Notes: a model not told the origin generated them from the sequence alone. DNA of 64,000 bases from Cordilura impudica (GCA_963682025.1 OY821517.1:105445972-105509971); one strand, 5' to 3'; shown: positions 1 to 12,130, counted from the first letter of the stretch. Translations and numbers: made by a program.

Positions 1-75
1 AATTTTGGTATTATGTTATAAAAATTAATATAATATAATATAATATAATGCTGCCGAGCAGCAGGGGTCCTCTAG
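1..75 (+). mobile_element. possible Helitron 3' terminus, cut by the window edge
   Basis: An AT-rich run of TAATA units is followed by a short perfect hairpin (GCTGC, loop CGA, GCAGC, about positions 50-62), then a few bases, then CTAG at 72-75 followed by T. Hairpin plus CTRR before a T is the canonical Helitron 3' end. Only the end is present, so this could be chance. Confidence 0.3.
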
Positions 76-352
76 TTACATTTTATTTAAAACAGTTATT
101 TAAAACAGTTCATATTTTTTTTGGTTTGTCACTCTAGAATTTACAGTTAAGAGGTGATTAAGTAATTTCTGAAAATTTTTTAGAAAAATATTTTTTAGCG
201 GCTGTCATTTATTTTTAGAGTGCGCAGGAAATGTTAAAAAAATGTTACAGTTTCAAGAAGGCAGAGAAAACTAAAAGACAAAAAGCGGCCGGACGAGAAA
301 AATCTGACGAACACTACGTCAAGCAAAGCAAAGTTTTGGTGCTGACATTAAC

Positions 353-1244
353 GGCGCTGAGTACTTAGGCCCCAATGAACAAATGCCCCAAAAAGAAATG
401 AACAAATGCCCCAAAAAATGTTTATGGTTTTTGGGGCAAAAATTTATTTTTATATTCCAATTTGAAATATTTTGTGGCATTTGTTCATTTTTAATTTGTA
501 AGTTTGGGGCCTGAATTCATTTTTTTTTTTCAAGACTGATGAACAAATATACTCGAAAAATAAACTACGAAATCGGTTTATGTTATTGTTTTCTTTGTAG
601 TTTATTTATTTTCGTTAACTGAAAAAATATCGGGAATCGTTTGTAAATTAAAGAAATCAAGAAATGAAATTTATCGTAACTGTGTTCCGAGAGCGCATCG
701 CGCCCGCGTCCGTGCGCCGCTTCCACACGCGTTTGGCAGCCACACTCGCGCCGCACAGTTGTCGTTAACTTATTTGTAATCGCCGCAAAACATATTTTTT
801 GCAGATCATTCCGTTATTTTTCCATTTTGATGGATAAGAAAACGCAAAAGTGCTATGAAAGTTTTGCAAACATTGCAAGATATGCTATGGAGTTGCGAGC
901 TAAAGCTCCGCAATAATGCTGCCGAAAATAATACAGAATTTAAATGCGTTTATTGTAGGAGAAATATTGAGAGCAGTATGCAAATTTTCATTTGAATTGG
1001 TATTTGGCAAAAAAAAACATGTGAAAAATTTGTGAAAAATTTTGCGGAATGTTTTTTGGGGCGTAAGTTCATTTTTTATTTGGTTTTTTCAAAAATGGGG
1101 ACATTTTTTCATTTCTTTGGGGGCCTTTTTTTAAGGTTTTGGAGCTTTAGTTCATCGCAAACTTACGCCCCAATTTTTGGGGGCATTTGTTCATTTTTTT
1201 GGGGGGGGGGGCATTTCTTCATTGGGGCCTAAGTACTCAGCGCC
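353..1244. mobile_element. non-autonomous DNA element, about 0.9 kb, with 27-bp terminal inverted repeats
   Basis: The ends 353-379 and 1218-1244 are inverted copies beginning GGCGCTGAGTACTTAGGCCC. Inside each end the unit AATGAACAAATGCCCC is repeated twice in the matching orientation (about 373-418 and 1180-1225), a subterminal repeat arrangement typical of transposase binding sites. The centre (about 690-765) is strikingly CpG- and GC-rich against an AT-rich background. No long ORF is present, and no clear target duplication was seen, so the superfamily is unassigned. The 66-residue frame at 1032-1232 is G/T-run translation and not a gene. Confidence 0.6.
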
Positions 1245-1267
1245 TCAGTTACCATCATTTAAAAAAA

Positions 1268-1800
1268 TATTTTGGACTTGAAATGCATCAAATTTCCAAT
1301 AACCTCAGGAACAATGCTTTATCTCTACCGGAACGAAATGAAACTCTTCATTAGGGGTGATGAGACTTGTACCTATACCTACGACCACGAAACAACCGAT
1401 CCATCAAGCGAATATCATGCAAAAGGTGAAGCAAGACCCGAGATGACGCCAATGTCATTCTAAAATCAAGGTCATGTGGTGCATTATGAATTCCTTTCAC
1501 CGGGCCAAACTGTTAACAAGACATTTTATTTGAGTGCGACATTTGAGAGAAGTTAATCGCAAAAAGATGCCAGAGTTTTGCCAGACAACATTGGAATGTT
1601 CTTGCGAACATTTCGCACAAAATTTGACTCATATCATTCCACAACCATCGTAATCACTTCATTTGGCACATTGTGCCTTCTGGCTATTCAAAAAACTCAA
1701 AAAACCTCTCCAGGGATACCATTTTGAATCGATTGAGAAGATAAAAACCGAATCGCGGGGCGCGATTCAAAGTCAGTATAGTAAAACCTCCAAAACTTGG
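1268..1800 (+). pseudogene. mariner transposase relic
   Basis: Translations in shifting frames match the catalytic and C-terminal half of mariner transposases. A GDET motif is followed by a Y-D-H-E-T stretch near 1350-1400, then VVHYEF-SPGQTVNK near 1475-1520, and a C-terminal FKKLKKPLQGYHFESIEKI segment at 1690-1742. Several frameshifts and stops separate the pieces. No terminal repeats were recognised, so only the coding core is placed. It is dead. Confidence 0.65.
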
Positions 1801-2048
1801 AATTTCTCCCCCACGCAGACAATGACCCCGAATATGTTCCACAGTATATTTACAATATTATATTTAAGCAAAGTCTTTTATGAGCTGAAATATAAAAATT
1901 TTCTTAATTTTGTCGAAAGATAAACAAAATCTAAAAACAAAGACAAAAATCTTTACTCGCTCGAATTTTTGAATTATGAAAAAATAAGGATTTAAGAGAC
2001 TGCAAATGTTTGAAAACTGGAAATTTTTTATGAAATTGTTAATATATA

Positions 2049-3136
2049 TAGTGGGTGACAATACATTGGAAACTTTTACTTTCTGACGTGTTCTTTCAAC
2101 TGTTTTTCAAAAACAATTAAATATTATTATAAAATAATGGCAAAAATAACGATTTGTGAAGACTTAAAAACCAGAATAAGAGAGCAATACATTCTATGAA
2201 TAAATCCATAATTTCAAAAACTATCAAGGAATATCGTAATAGAGGTACGGCGACGACTCAACATTTAAACGGTAGGCCCGGTAAAACGAGACAGAAAAAT
2301 TTAATACCAAGAGAATTTACAAAATTTCCAAAAATGCTACCTAAAGAGATCATTACACCAATCTGAAACTAATAATATGTTGTCGAATTGGTTCCCGACG
2401 AGCAATGGAGGCTGATCTTGGTTGTTATTGTCCTGTGAAGAAACCACTGATATCAGAGAAAAATCGTCTGGCTCGCATAAATTTTGCTAAAGAATTGGTC
2501 AAGACGGAATTGGAATACTGTTCTCTTTGCAGATAAGTCCAAATTTAATGATGGAAGAACGTTTGTACGACGATCAAAGGGAAAAAGACTAGACCCAAAA
2601 TATATAAATAAAACTATTAAGTTTGGCGGTGGCAATATTTTGGTATAGGGTTGCTTTTCAGGCCAATGAATGGGTCCTATTCATGAAGGAAAGATACTCT
2701 AACTGGAATTGGATACAATCAGATTTCAATCCCATAGAAAATCTATGGGAAATTGTAAATTGAAGAATACGGACATGATATTATACAAACAAGACAGACC
2801 TCATAGAGGCAGTTAATTCAGAGTGGTAAAAAATTTCAATGAAAATCATCAACAACTTAGTGGACTACAGGCCTCGGCGTTGTGAAACAATACTAAAAAA
2901 TAAATTAAAAATTGAAACCAAAAATAGAGGGAACGTTTTCAATTATTGTGTAGTAAAGGTTACCAATGTTTTGTAATTTTTATTTTTTTTTCTGAAATTA
3001 AGTAATTTTATGTTAATATTTTTTTCTTTTTTAAATAAGTAAAACAAAGAAATTTTTAAATGAATAAAAGGTATTGATCATTCAAGTCGTCAAAAATATA
3101 TTTTGTGAAAAGTTTCCATTGTATTGTCACTCACTG
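2049..3136 (+). mobile_element. Tc1-like transposon with TIRs and TA target duplication
   Basis: The ends are inverted repeats of about 28 bp (YAGTGRGTGACAATACAWTG...), flanked by TA at 2047-2048 and 3137-3138. Inside, a broken plus-strand transposase can be followed: an N-terminal helix-turn-helix region with an SKTIKEYRNRGTATT-like stretch and a GRPGK linker (about 2200-2290), an FADKSKFN segment near 2530 corresponding to the first catalytic Asp region, and a DFNPIENLWEIV segment near 2725 corresponding to the third catalytic residue. Numerous stops show it is inactive. Confidence 0.8.
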
Positions 3137-4681
3137 TATATGTAACAAGTGTTAAAAAATATTCAAACAAATTTTTAAAAAAATTAACACTGTTGTGTGC
3201 TAAAAGTGAAGTCACCTTTGAAATTGTTTGAAAAAGTTGTTAGCAAAAATGTCGTCATTGAATGATCAGCATATTATTTATAAATATTCGCTATTTTGTT
3301 TACTGTTGCTCGTATTAGGTAAAAACTGGGATATTGTGTGTGTTTTATTTTTTAAATATGTATTTCCATACATGGATTTATATTTTTAAAGAGGAGAGAG
3401 ATATAAAGTAATTTTTGTAAGTCTGTTCCATTTGCAAAGTTTTCGAAATAAATCAGTTAAGCCATGTTTTTTGTTTTAATAATGACATACGATAAAATTT
3501 TCCAGTTGTTTGATATCTGACGAAAACAAATGGAAAAAATATCTTTTAATGATTTTTAGCTTCCATTAAATCTCTGTAGACTTTTTTTCCATTCATCGTT
3601 ATAAGTTTCTCTCACAATAAATTGCACCCGTACAATTAACCTTGTGTTAATATCGGTTTTTTTTTTCTTTTTTCGTTTGCTTGCTAAAAACGGTTGTGGC
3701 TGGCTCAATGAACAACGAACGATAAAACAAAACGACAAACTTTTTTTTTGTTGTTTTGCTTTCAAATTAACAATAAAAAGCGTGTCATACCTGATATTAT
3801 TGACAGTTTTATTTAAAAAAAAAAATTGCTAAAATTTAATGAACTTTAAGAGAAATATAATGAAAAACTAGGAGAAAAAAGTCTTAATACCAGTAGTAGA
3901 ATAAATGCAATCAATACTCAAATTTTGTTCTTTCAACTGAATTTCTGTCATGATAAGTAATCAAATATTTTCGCGATTGGCATAACTGCAATAACAAAAT
4001 TATTTCTCTCTGTGTATTTTAATTTGAGTAGAAAATTATATTTATTTACAAGCGATCTTTTTAGTTATTTATTTTATTAGATGAGACATATTTCTCTTTT
4101 TTTTACACAATCCGTTAGAATTTACGTTTGAACATGAATAATGTTTTTTATATTTTCTTTTCAATAATCTTTCAAGATATCAAAATTTAACAGCCATGGT
4201 TGCCGTAAAACAATCTAATAAATAATAAGATGAAAACAATTTTTGTAAAGCGAAAAAAAAATTTGGAGAAAAAGTAATTTTTTAAGGTGTAAACGAATGT
4301 TTTGATATGACTAAATGGGGGGCAGAAAAATTTGGAAAATCGTTTTATGTATTGTGCCGAAAAAAATATAAAAAAAGTTAAAGAATAGATAAATTTATAC
4401 TATGAAAAATAAGAAAGAACAAATTTGTTTAAGGTGAAATTTTTTTTCAGTTAATTAAGATCTATTTTGAATGTGTCCTGATCGTGATTTCAACAGAAAG
4501 AGGGACTTCGTCAGATTGAATTTGATTTATTAAGGGTATGGAGAGTGGACCGAGAATGGCTTAAACACCACATAAAAAAATGTATTGCTTTTAGCTATTG
4601 TTGTAAATATAATTCCCCGATTAAAAGCCGGATTCCAATATATGTTTGAAAACGAAAAATGAATGCTTTAAGTGGTGATCA
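3137..4681. other. AT-rich intergenic sequence, no gene seen
   Basis: Short homopolymer runs and AT-rich DNA. The 60-70 residue frames near 3560-3830 are translations of poly-T and poly-A tracts on opposite strands. No exon-like, RNA-like or transposon-end signal was recognised. Confidence 0.5.
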
Positions 4682-5060
4682 GGGTATAATGAGTTTGTGC
4701 TAATGTTTGTAACTACTAAATATATTTAACTTAGACCCACCTTTTATGTTTCCATGTAAGCCTTGTAATCAAACTAAAGGTAAAATATTACACAGATTTT
4801 TCTCAAATTGGGTTAGTATATTGTAAATAATATGTAAGTACCAAATATGGTCAAGATCGGTCCATTTTTTGACGAGTCCCCATAGAAATATAGCATCCGA
4901 TATGAACTTTTACATGTCCGAAGTCAAAGAAATTATGCCACTAAAATATAGTTTATGGTTATTTTCACTATCCAATTAGTTGGACCTAAGAGAAAGGGTC
5001 TCTAAACGCATGGTATAGGGTATCGATAGGCAGTCTAGACGAATATACGAATCCTACTTG
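4682..5060 (-). mobile_element. DINE/HINE-like element fragment, old and internally deleted
   Basis: Matches the minus orientation of the HINE-like family defined at 13498-14256: it opens with the GTATAATGA...TTTGTGCT end, keeps the ATCGGTCCATTTTT and CATCCGATATGAACTT blocks, and closes with GCATGGTATAGGGTATCGATA, a decayed palindrome and CTACTTG. The microsatellite core is deleted and divergence is high. Confidence 0.7.
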
Positions 5061-5255
5061 TTTTATACCGTAAATCAACTATAATTCCATACGGTTTATT
5101 TTACATTTTGTTTTTCATTGTTTAAAGAAAAAACTACTTTTTTCTTTTGAGATGGTAGCCCTGTCTAAAAAATAAAATCAGCTGATAACGCTTTACAAAT
5201 TAATAACAATTTCTAAAATAAAATAAATAATAAATAAGAAGAAATAGATTTAGTT

Positions 5256-5591
5256 AAATAATCTAACCTATAAAAACAAAGTTTTTATTAAAACTATTTC
5301 TTTCCTTATGCATATGAGTTTTGAAACTCTACGTGACTGTGCGTGACTTTGCGTTACTATTTTAAAATTAATCTTTGGCCATAACAAGTCTATGGACAAA
5401 GTTTCAGATCGATCGGCTGAGGGGAAATGGAGTTTAAATCACTCCGTGGCTGTGCTTGACTATGCGTGACTGTGCGTGACTACCCCAAAATTAATCTCTA
5501 GTCCCAACAAGACTAAGGGCCAAGTTTAAGATCAATTGGATAAGGGGAAATGGGATTGCCCCACGACAGACAGACAGAGAGATTGAGTTAA
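5256..5591. repeat. family S repeat, left part (interrupted by piggyBac)
   Basis: A dispersed repeat built of tandem units of roughly 115 bp, each with runs of GTGCGTGACT, an AAAATTAATCT block, then ACAAGTCTATGGACAAAGTT and GATCGATCGG-TGAGGGG. It ends in a (GACA)n microsatellite and GAGTTAA. A second copy lies at 43425-43813 plus 48485-48697. The right end of this copy is displaced to 7456-7482 by the piggyBac insertion. Class is unknown. The (GTCT)n run recalls DINE/mini-me elements but no other hallmark was seen. Confidence 0.7.
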
Positions 5592-7455
5592 CCCTTTGAC
5601 GACCACAGCAAACATGCTTGCTTGGCTCATATAATTGTAGCGGAGAGTTGGGGCAATTAAACTTTGGTATGAGGTAAGGTCCGATCTGCCCCCCTTTGCC
5701 TGCTAGGGGACCTTACACTTGGTCAAAAAGTGGACCTAATTCAGGGGGCTGCTGGGGTGAGCATAGTGCGCACCTGTCTAACACTCGGGTATATTTTGGG
5801 GGCACCTCTTACCTTAAAAAAAATATTCGGGGGACGGTTGTGTAAGTTTCAATCTGCCAACATTTGCGCCAAATAAGTTTGGCAAGTATGTTTGCCTGTG
5901 GGCTGAAACGGAAAAAAACGCACCGAAAAACAACTAAATATTGATTGATTTTGAAGGTAAATTTTTACAATTCCATAATACTAGATTCTTAGTTTGTATT
6001 ATTTTTTTTTGTTTTAAAATTGTGCAGAATGATAGCGGAGCAGTCCAACCTATATGCCAGGCAAAAGGGACGCGTTTTCACTCTGACCGTTGAAGAGTTC
6101 AAGGCTTACATATATGGGTCTAATCATACGAGCCTAGTAAAACTACCCAGCATTCGATTATATTGGTCTACTGATCCGACATTTCGTAGATATGCCTCGG
6201 ATTTGATTTGAGGAAATTACTTCTAATCTGCACTTTTGCGACAATGATCAGGGTGATGTCAGCGACCGTGGATGTAAAAATCTTCCAAATCATTAATCAT
6301 ATGAACAATGCTATGCCAGACGCATACACGTATTCAAAAAAATTATCAATTGAAGTTCAAGGAACATAACGCCATAAAGCAATACATGAAGGAAAAGCCC
6401 GTGTAATGGGGCTTCAAGCTTTTGTGTTTATGTGATTCGGACACTGGATACTTGTAAAACGTGGACATATGTATTGGAAAAAAGGTGTATGTTAAGTACG
6501 GTCTTGGTGAGTCTGTGGTTTTGCAGTTATGTGAACCACCAGCAAAAAAGGGGTTGAGGTTTATTTCGAAAAATTTTTTTACGAGCTTAAATTTGATGGA
6601 GATTCTACGGAAAAATTATATAATGGCATGCGGAATAATTCGAAGCAACAGAAAAAAATATGCCAGAGAAGTTTCCGGCCGATAAAGATATAAAGCGTGC
6701 GGACATAAGTTATTTCAATCGAATAGCATTTCCCTAGTCAAATGGATGGATAATCGTGCTGGTTACCTGACTTCAAATTTTATCGACCCAACACTGCGGT
6801 ATTCAAAGTAAAGCGGCATGTAGCTGGGCAAGCTAGTAAAATTGATATCGATTGTCAAGCATTACAACAAGAGGATGGGAGTTGTCTCCGTGATACATAA
6901 TAGCTACGTGATATATAACAAACTCATGTCGGTCAACAGCTTTGTACAGAACTTGACTTCGATTGATTTTCAGGCAGCTTTGGCAAAGGAATTGATTAGT
7001 AACTTCAGTTCAATAACGTGCATATTTCTAAAGGCAACCAGAACTGAAAGTCTCTTTATAAGCAAACCGAAATCTCTCCATAAAATGGAAAAGCGTGAAA
7101 ATTGGAAACGCTGCGTCAATTGTGCCGCCAATAGCAAATATAGCCGCATAAAAGTATTTGCCACTCTATGTAGTGTCTTCCTATGATTCAGTACATCGCG
7201 TGACTGCTTTGGTGAATACCAGGAATAACATTTATTGTCTTAAATTTGTTCAAAGTCTTTTTAAATTAATTTCTAAATACTTAAATAAATGAAATACATA
7301 TAAAATATCATACTTTTCAATTAGTTTTTTTGGAGTAAAAAATTCCCTTTCAACCCACAGGCAACTATATTTGCCAAGCAAAATCAGGGACAAGGAGAGA
7401 ACATGGGGGCCCTTTTTTTTCGGGTAACTATTATTTTGCCCTGTATCACAAAGGG
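5592..7455 (+). mobile_element. piggyBac-like DNA transposon, about 1.86 kb
   Basis: Ends read CCCTTTG at 5592 and CAAAGGG at 7455, flanked on both sides by TTAA (5588-5591 and 7456-7459), the diagnostic target of the piggyBac superfamily. The flanking sequence rejoins as family S: the uninterrupted copy at 48660-48697 has one TTAA at the equivalent point, followed by the same AAGRAAGAGTTTAAAAA. The interior carries a decayed piggyBac transposase. The clean ends suggest a moderately recent insertion followed by decay. Confidence 0.85.
6010..7190 (+). pseudogene. piggyBac-like transposase pseudogene
   Basis: Frame-broken plus-strand coding sequence. Recognisable pieces in order: IAEQSNLYARQKGRVFTLT (about 6029-6085) and LPSIRLYWSTDPTF near 6140, which are the N-terminal part of the transposase domain; then IGKKVYVKYGLGESVVLQL (6470-6526) and NFFTSLNLMEIL (6574-6609), which surround the second catalytic Asp region; LVKWMDNRA near 6737; a KHYNKRMG block near 6857; FQAALAKELISNFSS near 6970; and a Cys-containing tail RCVNCAANSKYSR near 7110. 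These match the order of PGBD/piggyBac transposases. At least five frameshifts or stops make it non-functional. Confidence 0.8.
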
Positions 7456-7482
7456 TTAAAAGAAAGAGTTTAAAAATAGTGA
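7456..7482. repeat. family S repeat, right end fragment
   Basis: TTAA plus AAGAAAGAGTTTAAAAA continue the family S end broken at 5591. Compare 48674-48697. Confidence 0.65.
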
Positions 7483-8235
7483 CAAAGAGCATCCATTTAA
7501 AATTCAAATACAAAAAATTCCTCTCTTTATTAAAAAGAATGTCTAATCTTAAGCAATTTTATCAATTTTTATGGCAAACGTCTGTTTGTAATGATTCGTT
7601 TTGCCATATGGAATACAAAAATGAAAAATTAAAGCTTTTACGATTTCTCTGAAAAATAAATGACATTCGTTGTCTTGACAAACGAATTAAGTGATTCGAC
7701 TTCTGAAAATAGACTGTGAACTAAAATAATTGAATTTTGTCAAAAAATCTGTGAACTTTAATAGCGATTGGAAACTTGTGTATAAAAATTCAAAATTTTT
7801 GCTACAAATCTTAAACGTTCCTCTACGTTTTGTTTTATAAAATATTCAGATTAAAGTTAAGTTTAAAGAATTGTTGTTCTTTTTTAATAATAAGTCTGAC
7901 TTCATTACGTGCTTAATTGTTTAAACTCGTTACATGCCACTCGTACTTACTAATTACCTCATGCTATCTATATAAACGAAAACAATTTGCGAACTCTTTC
8001 TGGTAATAATAATGATTCATCTAAATAAAAAATCATTCCAAATAAAAAACCCCCACATTTTCTAAATACAGACATCATAAATGATGATTTTTTTGTTACA
8101 AATACATTTTTTAAGATAAGTTTAAGCTTAAGTGCTGCCATTCAAACACTTTTCAATCAATTAAATTGGCGACGATTTAAAAAAAATCACCTGCTTCTCC
8201 AATTTTAATTTGTTATGCTTTGAAAAATAGATATA
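7483..8235. other. AT-rich intergenic sequence, no gene seen
   Basis: No recognisable exon, RNA gene or transposon end. The short frames near 7250-7513 read antisense across the piggyBac end. Confidence 0.4.
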
Positions 8236-9230
8236 CAGGCATGTCACAGAACCAAAATCGTAACGAAAGTGGAATTGAATTCGTATTTGGCTTCTTTAGA
8301 AAATTAAAAACGATAATTTTTTGTGGAATAAAACCACTTTCAATTTCCTAAGTGGAATTGATATTTTCAGTATCTTTTGCACCAAAAAACTAATAAACGC
8401 AACTTATTACAAATAAAGAATTTAGTTTTATTTTATATTTTTGCAAAATAAATACATTTATAACTTTAAAACTTATTTTATTACCAAATTAAGAGAAAGT
8501 CATGATCAAATGACAAAATCGAAAACGATTTAATGATTTCGATTTAACGTTGTATTGCCACCTTTTTTTATCGTACAAAATAATTGTTTTTCTTACAAAA
8601 ATCAACTCTGACAGAAAAAACCAAAACAAACCAAAGAAATTAAGAACAAATTAGAAAACATGTAAGTATTTCTACACCCTACAGAACACCTTTACAAAGA
8701 TCCAGATATAATTCATCCAAACCTGATCTTAGCAAGCTTTTAGCTGAGGAAAACCAGCATCTCAAAACCATTGTTCATCTTATGAGAGATCAGCAAATAG
8801 ACGTAAAGCTGAACAAGATTACACGAGTGATGAAAGAGCAGCGCGATGAAATGAAATTTCAAAACCAAAAGCTAAACAGGGCTTGTGATATTTTGGAAAA
8901 GCACTACGAAAACAGAGAGTTGCACGACATCGAAGTTCATAAAAAATTATGATTCAATTACCGCACCTATTGATATGCCGGGCATTTTATTTTTTTTTAA
9001 ATAAAATTACAAAATATTTTCACAATTTTTATTATTTTTTTTTTGTTTGTTTACAACAATCATCTGTTTTATGTTTACGTTGCGTTGCCATATTTATCGT
9101 CCAAAAACGAATTTTCAACTTAAATCGATTTTAATGAAAACGAACAAAAACTGAAGAAGCAAAAACAATATTGATCGAAATAGTAACTTCGAAATCAAAT
9201 CGATTTCCATCGAAATTTGTGACATGCCTG
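8236..9230 (+). mobile_element. DNA element with CAGGCATGTCACA terminal inverted repeats
   Basis: CAGGCATGTCACA at 8236 is mirrored by TGTGACATGCCTG ending at 9230, with further imperfect complementarity inwards. Length is 995 bp. The CAGG start resembles hAT-type ends, but no 8-bp target duplication is visible. The interior contains a coiled-coil ORF (see 8644-8952). The remainder is AT-rich. Confidence 0.5.
8644..8952 (+). pseudogene. small ORF inside TIR element, coiled-coil protein, unidentified
   Basis: An open frame of about 102 codons runs from the codon after a stop at 8641 to TGA at 8950-8952; the first ATG is at 8782. The translation is charged and helical with coiled-coil spacing (SKLLAEENQHLKTIVHLM, then ITRVMKEQRDEMKFQNQKL), quite unlike the random frames nearby. 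A splice-acceptor-like CTACACCCTACAG lies at about 8672-8684, so the real 5' part may have been a deleted upstream exon. It lies fully between the inverted repeats, so it is either an accessory protein of the element or captured host sequence. No family was recognised. Confidence 0.4.
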
Positions 9231-10600
9231 ATAGTGTGTACAATAAGTTGAAAAATTCTGTCATTAAAATTTGTACAGTTCACAAAGACCATAAAAGTTT
9301 TGAAAAAATAATTAACTCTAAATCATTTCAAGTTCCAGTTGCTAACTGTTACGGAATAATTAAGTCTCGTATAGTTGAAAGGAAAAAATGTTCTGGAAGG
9401 ATACCTCAGATAATGGATAAAATTGCGAGGTATCAAATTTTTAAACTCTTAATTAACACTTAACTTACAAGGCCAGAAAGACGAAATTTTATTTGATTAC
9501 TACATATTTAAGTTCTCAACATAGTTTTTCTTAAGAATTTATTGGATATTTCAAAGGATATTGAAGGATAATCTTCTGAAAGGTCAAAAATGCATAAAAT
9601 TTTTAAATTATTCTCTTTCAATAGCGACGTTGCACAGCGGGGTGAACGGTAAGCAAAGTGGCGATAAATTCAGAAAAGTCATATTTTTAAGATATTATTT
9701 TTCATTAATGGATATTCATATTGCCTTTTTGTATTTTGGGAAAATGTTATTGCACAATTTTCACTGTAACTTTGAAATGAAAAGCGATAAATAAGTAAAT
9801 TGAATTTAAAATTAGATATAAGAATAATATGTACGTATTTTTCTCCAAATTTCATAACTCCACAACATTTCATAACTCCGCATTAGAAAATATTATTTTT
9901 TTTATTAATGAATAATTATAAACAACACATAACAAGCAATCATTTTAGGGAAAAATATTGTAAAAAAAATTATTGTTAGTCGATTTTTTTAAATAATTTT
10001 TAACTTCAAAATTATTATTTACTTTTTAATCATAATTTACTTCATAATAATCATTATATCATTTTAATTTCATTATTATCATTTTCATTCTCGAAAAGAG
10101 TAAGTACTCCAGTGCAGTACGTAGTTTTCATTTTCATTTTTAAACAATACAAATATTTTCAAAGGAGTTTTTTTGACCAATAATTTCCCGCCTTATATTC
10201 GGCACTTTCTGTACCTTATAGGTATATAGTCCTACACATTTTTGTTTGTTTTCACAAAGAACGAGGCAGCTGTTTGTGTTAAAATCATATTTTCTGTTTG
10301 CGAGGTTAGGATTTGCTTTAGAAAAACGATTTACTAATTTGATTTGTGTGTCTTAGCAATACCCTTTTAGTTTCCATTTCCTATGAACAGTAAGAAATTC
10401 GTGGTACATTTTTGTGTTTTCACTCCAGAGTTTCTAGCAATAGTTTTGTTAAGATTCCATTTTGAAACAAACTAATTATACGATTCTTTTAATATTTTGT
10501 ATAAATAATTGCGTTCGGTTTTTAAAGACAGCTTCATTAAAATGAATTTTAATATCTCCAAAGGAAAAGGAAATAATTTTGAAACCCTGTGTTAAGGTCA
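9231..10600. other. AT-rich intergenic sequence, no gene seen
   Basis: Frames at 9224-9463 and 9561-9794 have no recognisable similarity, and their composition is that of the background. Confidence 0.4.
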
Positions 10601-11862
10601 CTTTCTTTATTTCTTTATTAATTTCCTGTACAACAAGACATGTCTTATAATTAAAGTACAGGATTTTCATCGTTCAAAAATTCGCCACAAAATTAAAATG
10701 CAATAAAAAAAAAATTTATAACTTATTTAAAATAAAGTAAAATAAATAAAAGAAATTATTAAAATTCATGAATTTAAAGAAATGAAAATTAAATATATTT
10801 AAACAAAGTAAATAAACAAAAATTTTTTAAAATGTATCGCGTTGCTAATTGTTGGTTGTGTGGAATTGCATTCCAAAGACGTGTGGCGTTTATGAAAAAT
10901 TGCCATTCTGACACAAGGCATCGACGCATAGAGATAATAAGTTTTTTGCCCCTTCTGGATCTAGCAAACTGTATTTGATCATAAAGATATAGGGGTTTCT
11001 CAGTGTAAACAATTTTGTGCAAAAACATAAAAACCCTTATATTAATAAGGTTATCGAATGAGATTCCATAGACTTTTTGAGAAAGTCAAAACGCTATCAT
11101 GTTTCTTCAGTCCATAAACATATCTAACAATATTGTTGTACAAAATATTTAGTTTTTTCTTGCTGGCGTAGTCGCAGTTGCCAAAAAGTTCACAGCCATA
11201 AAGTAGACCAGGAATTAAGTATGCCTTTGCAAGAAGATGTCTTACTCTTAACGGCGTAAAATACTGAGTTACCCAAAGCGATCTTAGCTTTATATACGTT
11301 TGAACCACAAGTGTATCTACGTGGCTTGACCAAGTCAAGTTGTTATTGAAAACTGTGCCAAGATTTTTTACCTTTTTTACAATCTCGATTTTCTGATGGT
11401 TTATTAGTATATCATGTTCAAGAACAGGCTGAAAAGTTTTTTTTATGAATAATCAAACATTCTGATTTATGCGGGTTGAGACAAAGTCCATTTGCAGTGG
11501 CCCAAAAATGTATTTTATTAAGGTCATAGTTTGCTTTTCAACATTTTCTTCTATGGAGCTTACTGGACTACTCAGATACAGCTGAACGTCGTCCGCATAC
11601 ATGTGTATTTTGCAGTGAGATAGTTGTTGTGGCAAGTCATTGGCATAGACGGAAAAAAGAAGTGGACCCAGAATCGATCCTTGAGGTACGCCTCTCGTGG
11701 TACGCCTCTCGTGAGGTCGAATTATTAACGTATACAGATTGAGTCCGATTTGTGAGGTATGAATGTAAAAGCTGCGTAGAAGTGGATGAAAAGTTAAAAA
11801 AGTGTTTTAGCTTCATACATAGTGTTTGATGGTTTACTGTATCGAACGCCTTTGTACGGGGA
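10601..11862 (-). mobile_element. 5'-truncated non-LTR retrotransposon (LINE-A), jockey/CR1 type
   Basis: Reading on the minus strand, frame-broken reverse transcriptase is visible: TKAFDTVNHQTL (11850-11810), an [17 protein letters not shown] block, [11 protein letters not shown] remnants near 11690, then [12 protein letters not shown] with the catalytic YADD at about 11600, and downstream LLYGCELFGNCD and NNIVRYVYGL near 11200-11090. The 3' end has TCTTGTTGTACAGGAAATTAATAAAG, the terminus shared with LINE-B (40913-43300) and LINE-C (57784-59165). The 5' end is cut at the catalytic region and abuts a HINE fragment. Confidence 0.75.
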
Positions 11863-12130
11863 TTAGGTCTGAACATACAACGATTTTAACCTAGTTTGAT
11901 AGCGTTCGTCCTAAGGCTGATAAAAGTTTATTATTTTGATATTTACGACCTGTTGTTTGATTACCAAGCTTACTTGGACACACTGACGGGCGGACATCGC
12001 TAAATCGACTCCGGAGGTGATTCGGAGTCGATCGCTTTAATAAAAGGTGGGTCAAGGTCAAATAGTTTTGAGCAAACACCAGTACAAAGTCATTATACCC
12101 TGACCACATAGTATTGTAGGGTATAAAAAA
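11863..12130 (+). mobile_element. DINE/HINE-like fragment, right half
   Basis: Begins GGATTAGGTCTGAACAT, in the middle of the family consensus, and runs through a degenerate microsatellite (ACGGGCGGACATCGC) to CATTATACCCTGACCACATAG and TGTAGGGTATAAA. Sequence after the end (ACTCAACTAACGGTTAAGT) is shared with the copy at 62107-62819, so these two belong to a distinct subfamily or hit the same target. Confidence 0.65.

Noticed and set aside
8656..8684. GTAAGT...CTACAG as a 23-nt intron upstream of the coiled-coil ORF
   Set aside because: Far below the minimum intron length of flies; only the acceptor-like part is noted.
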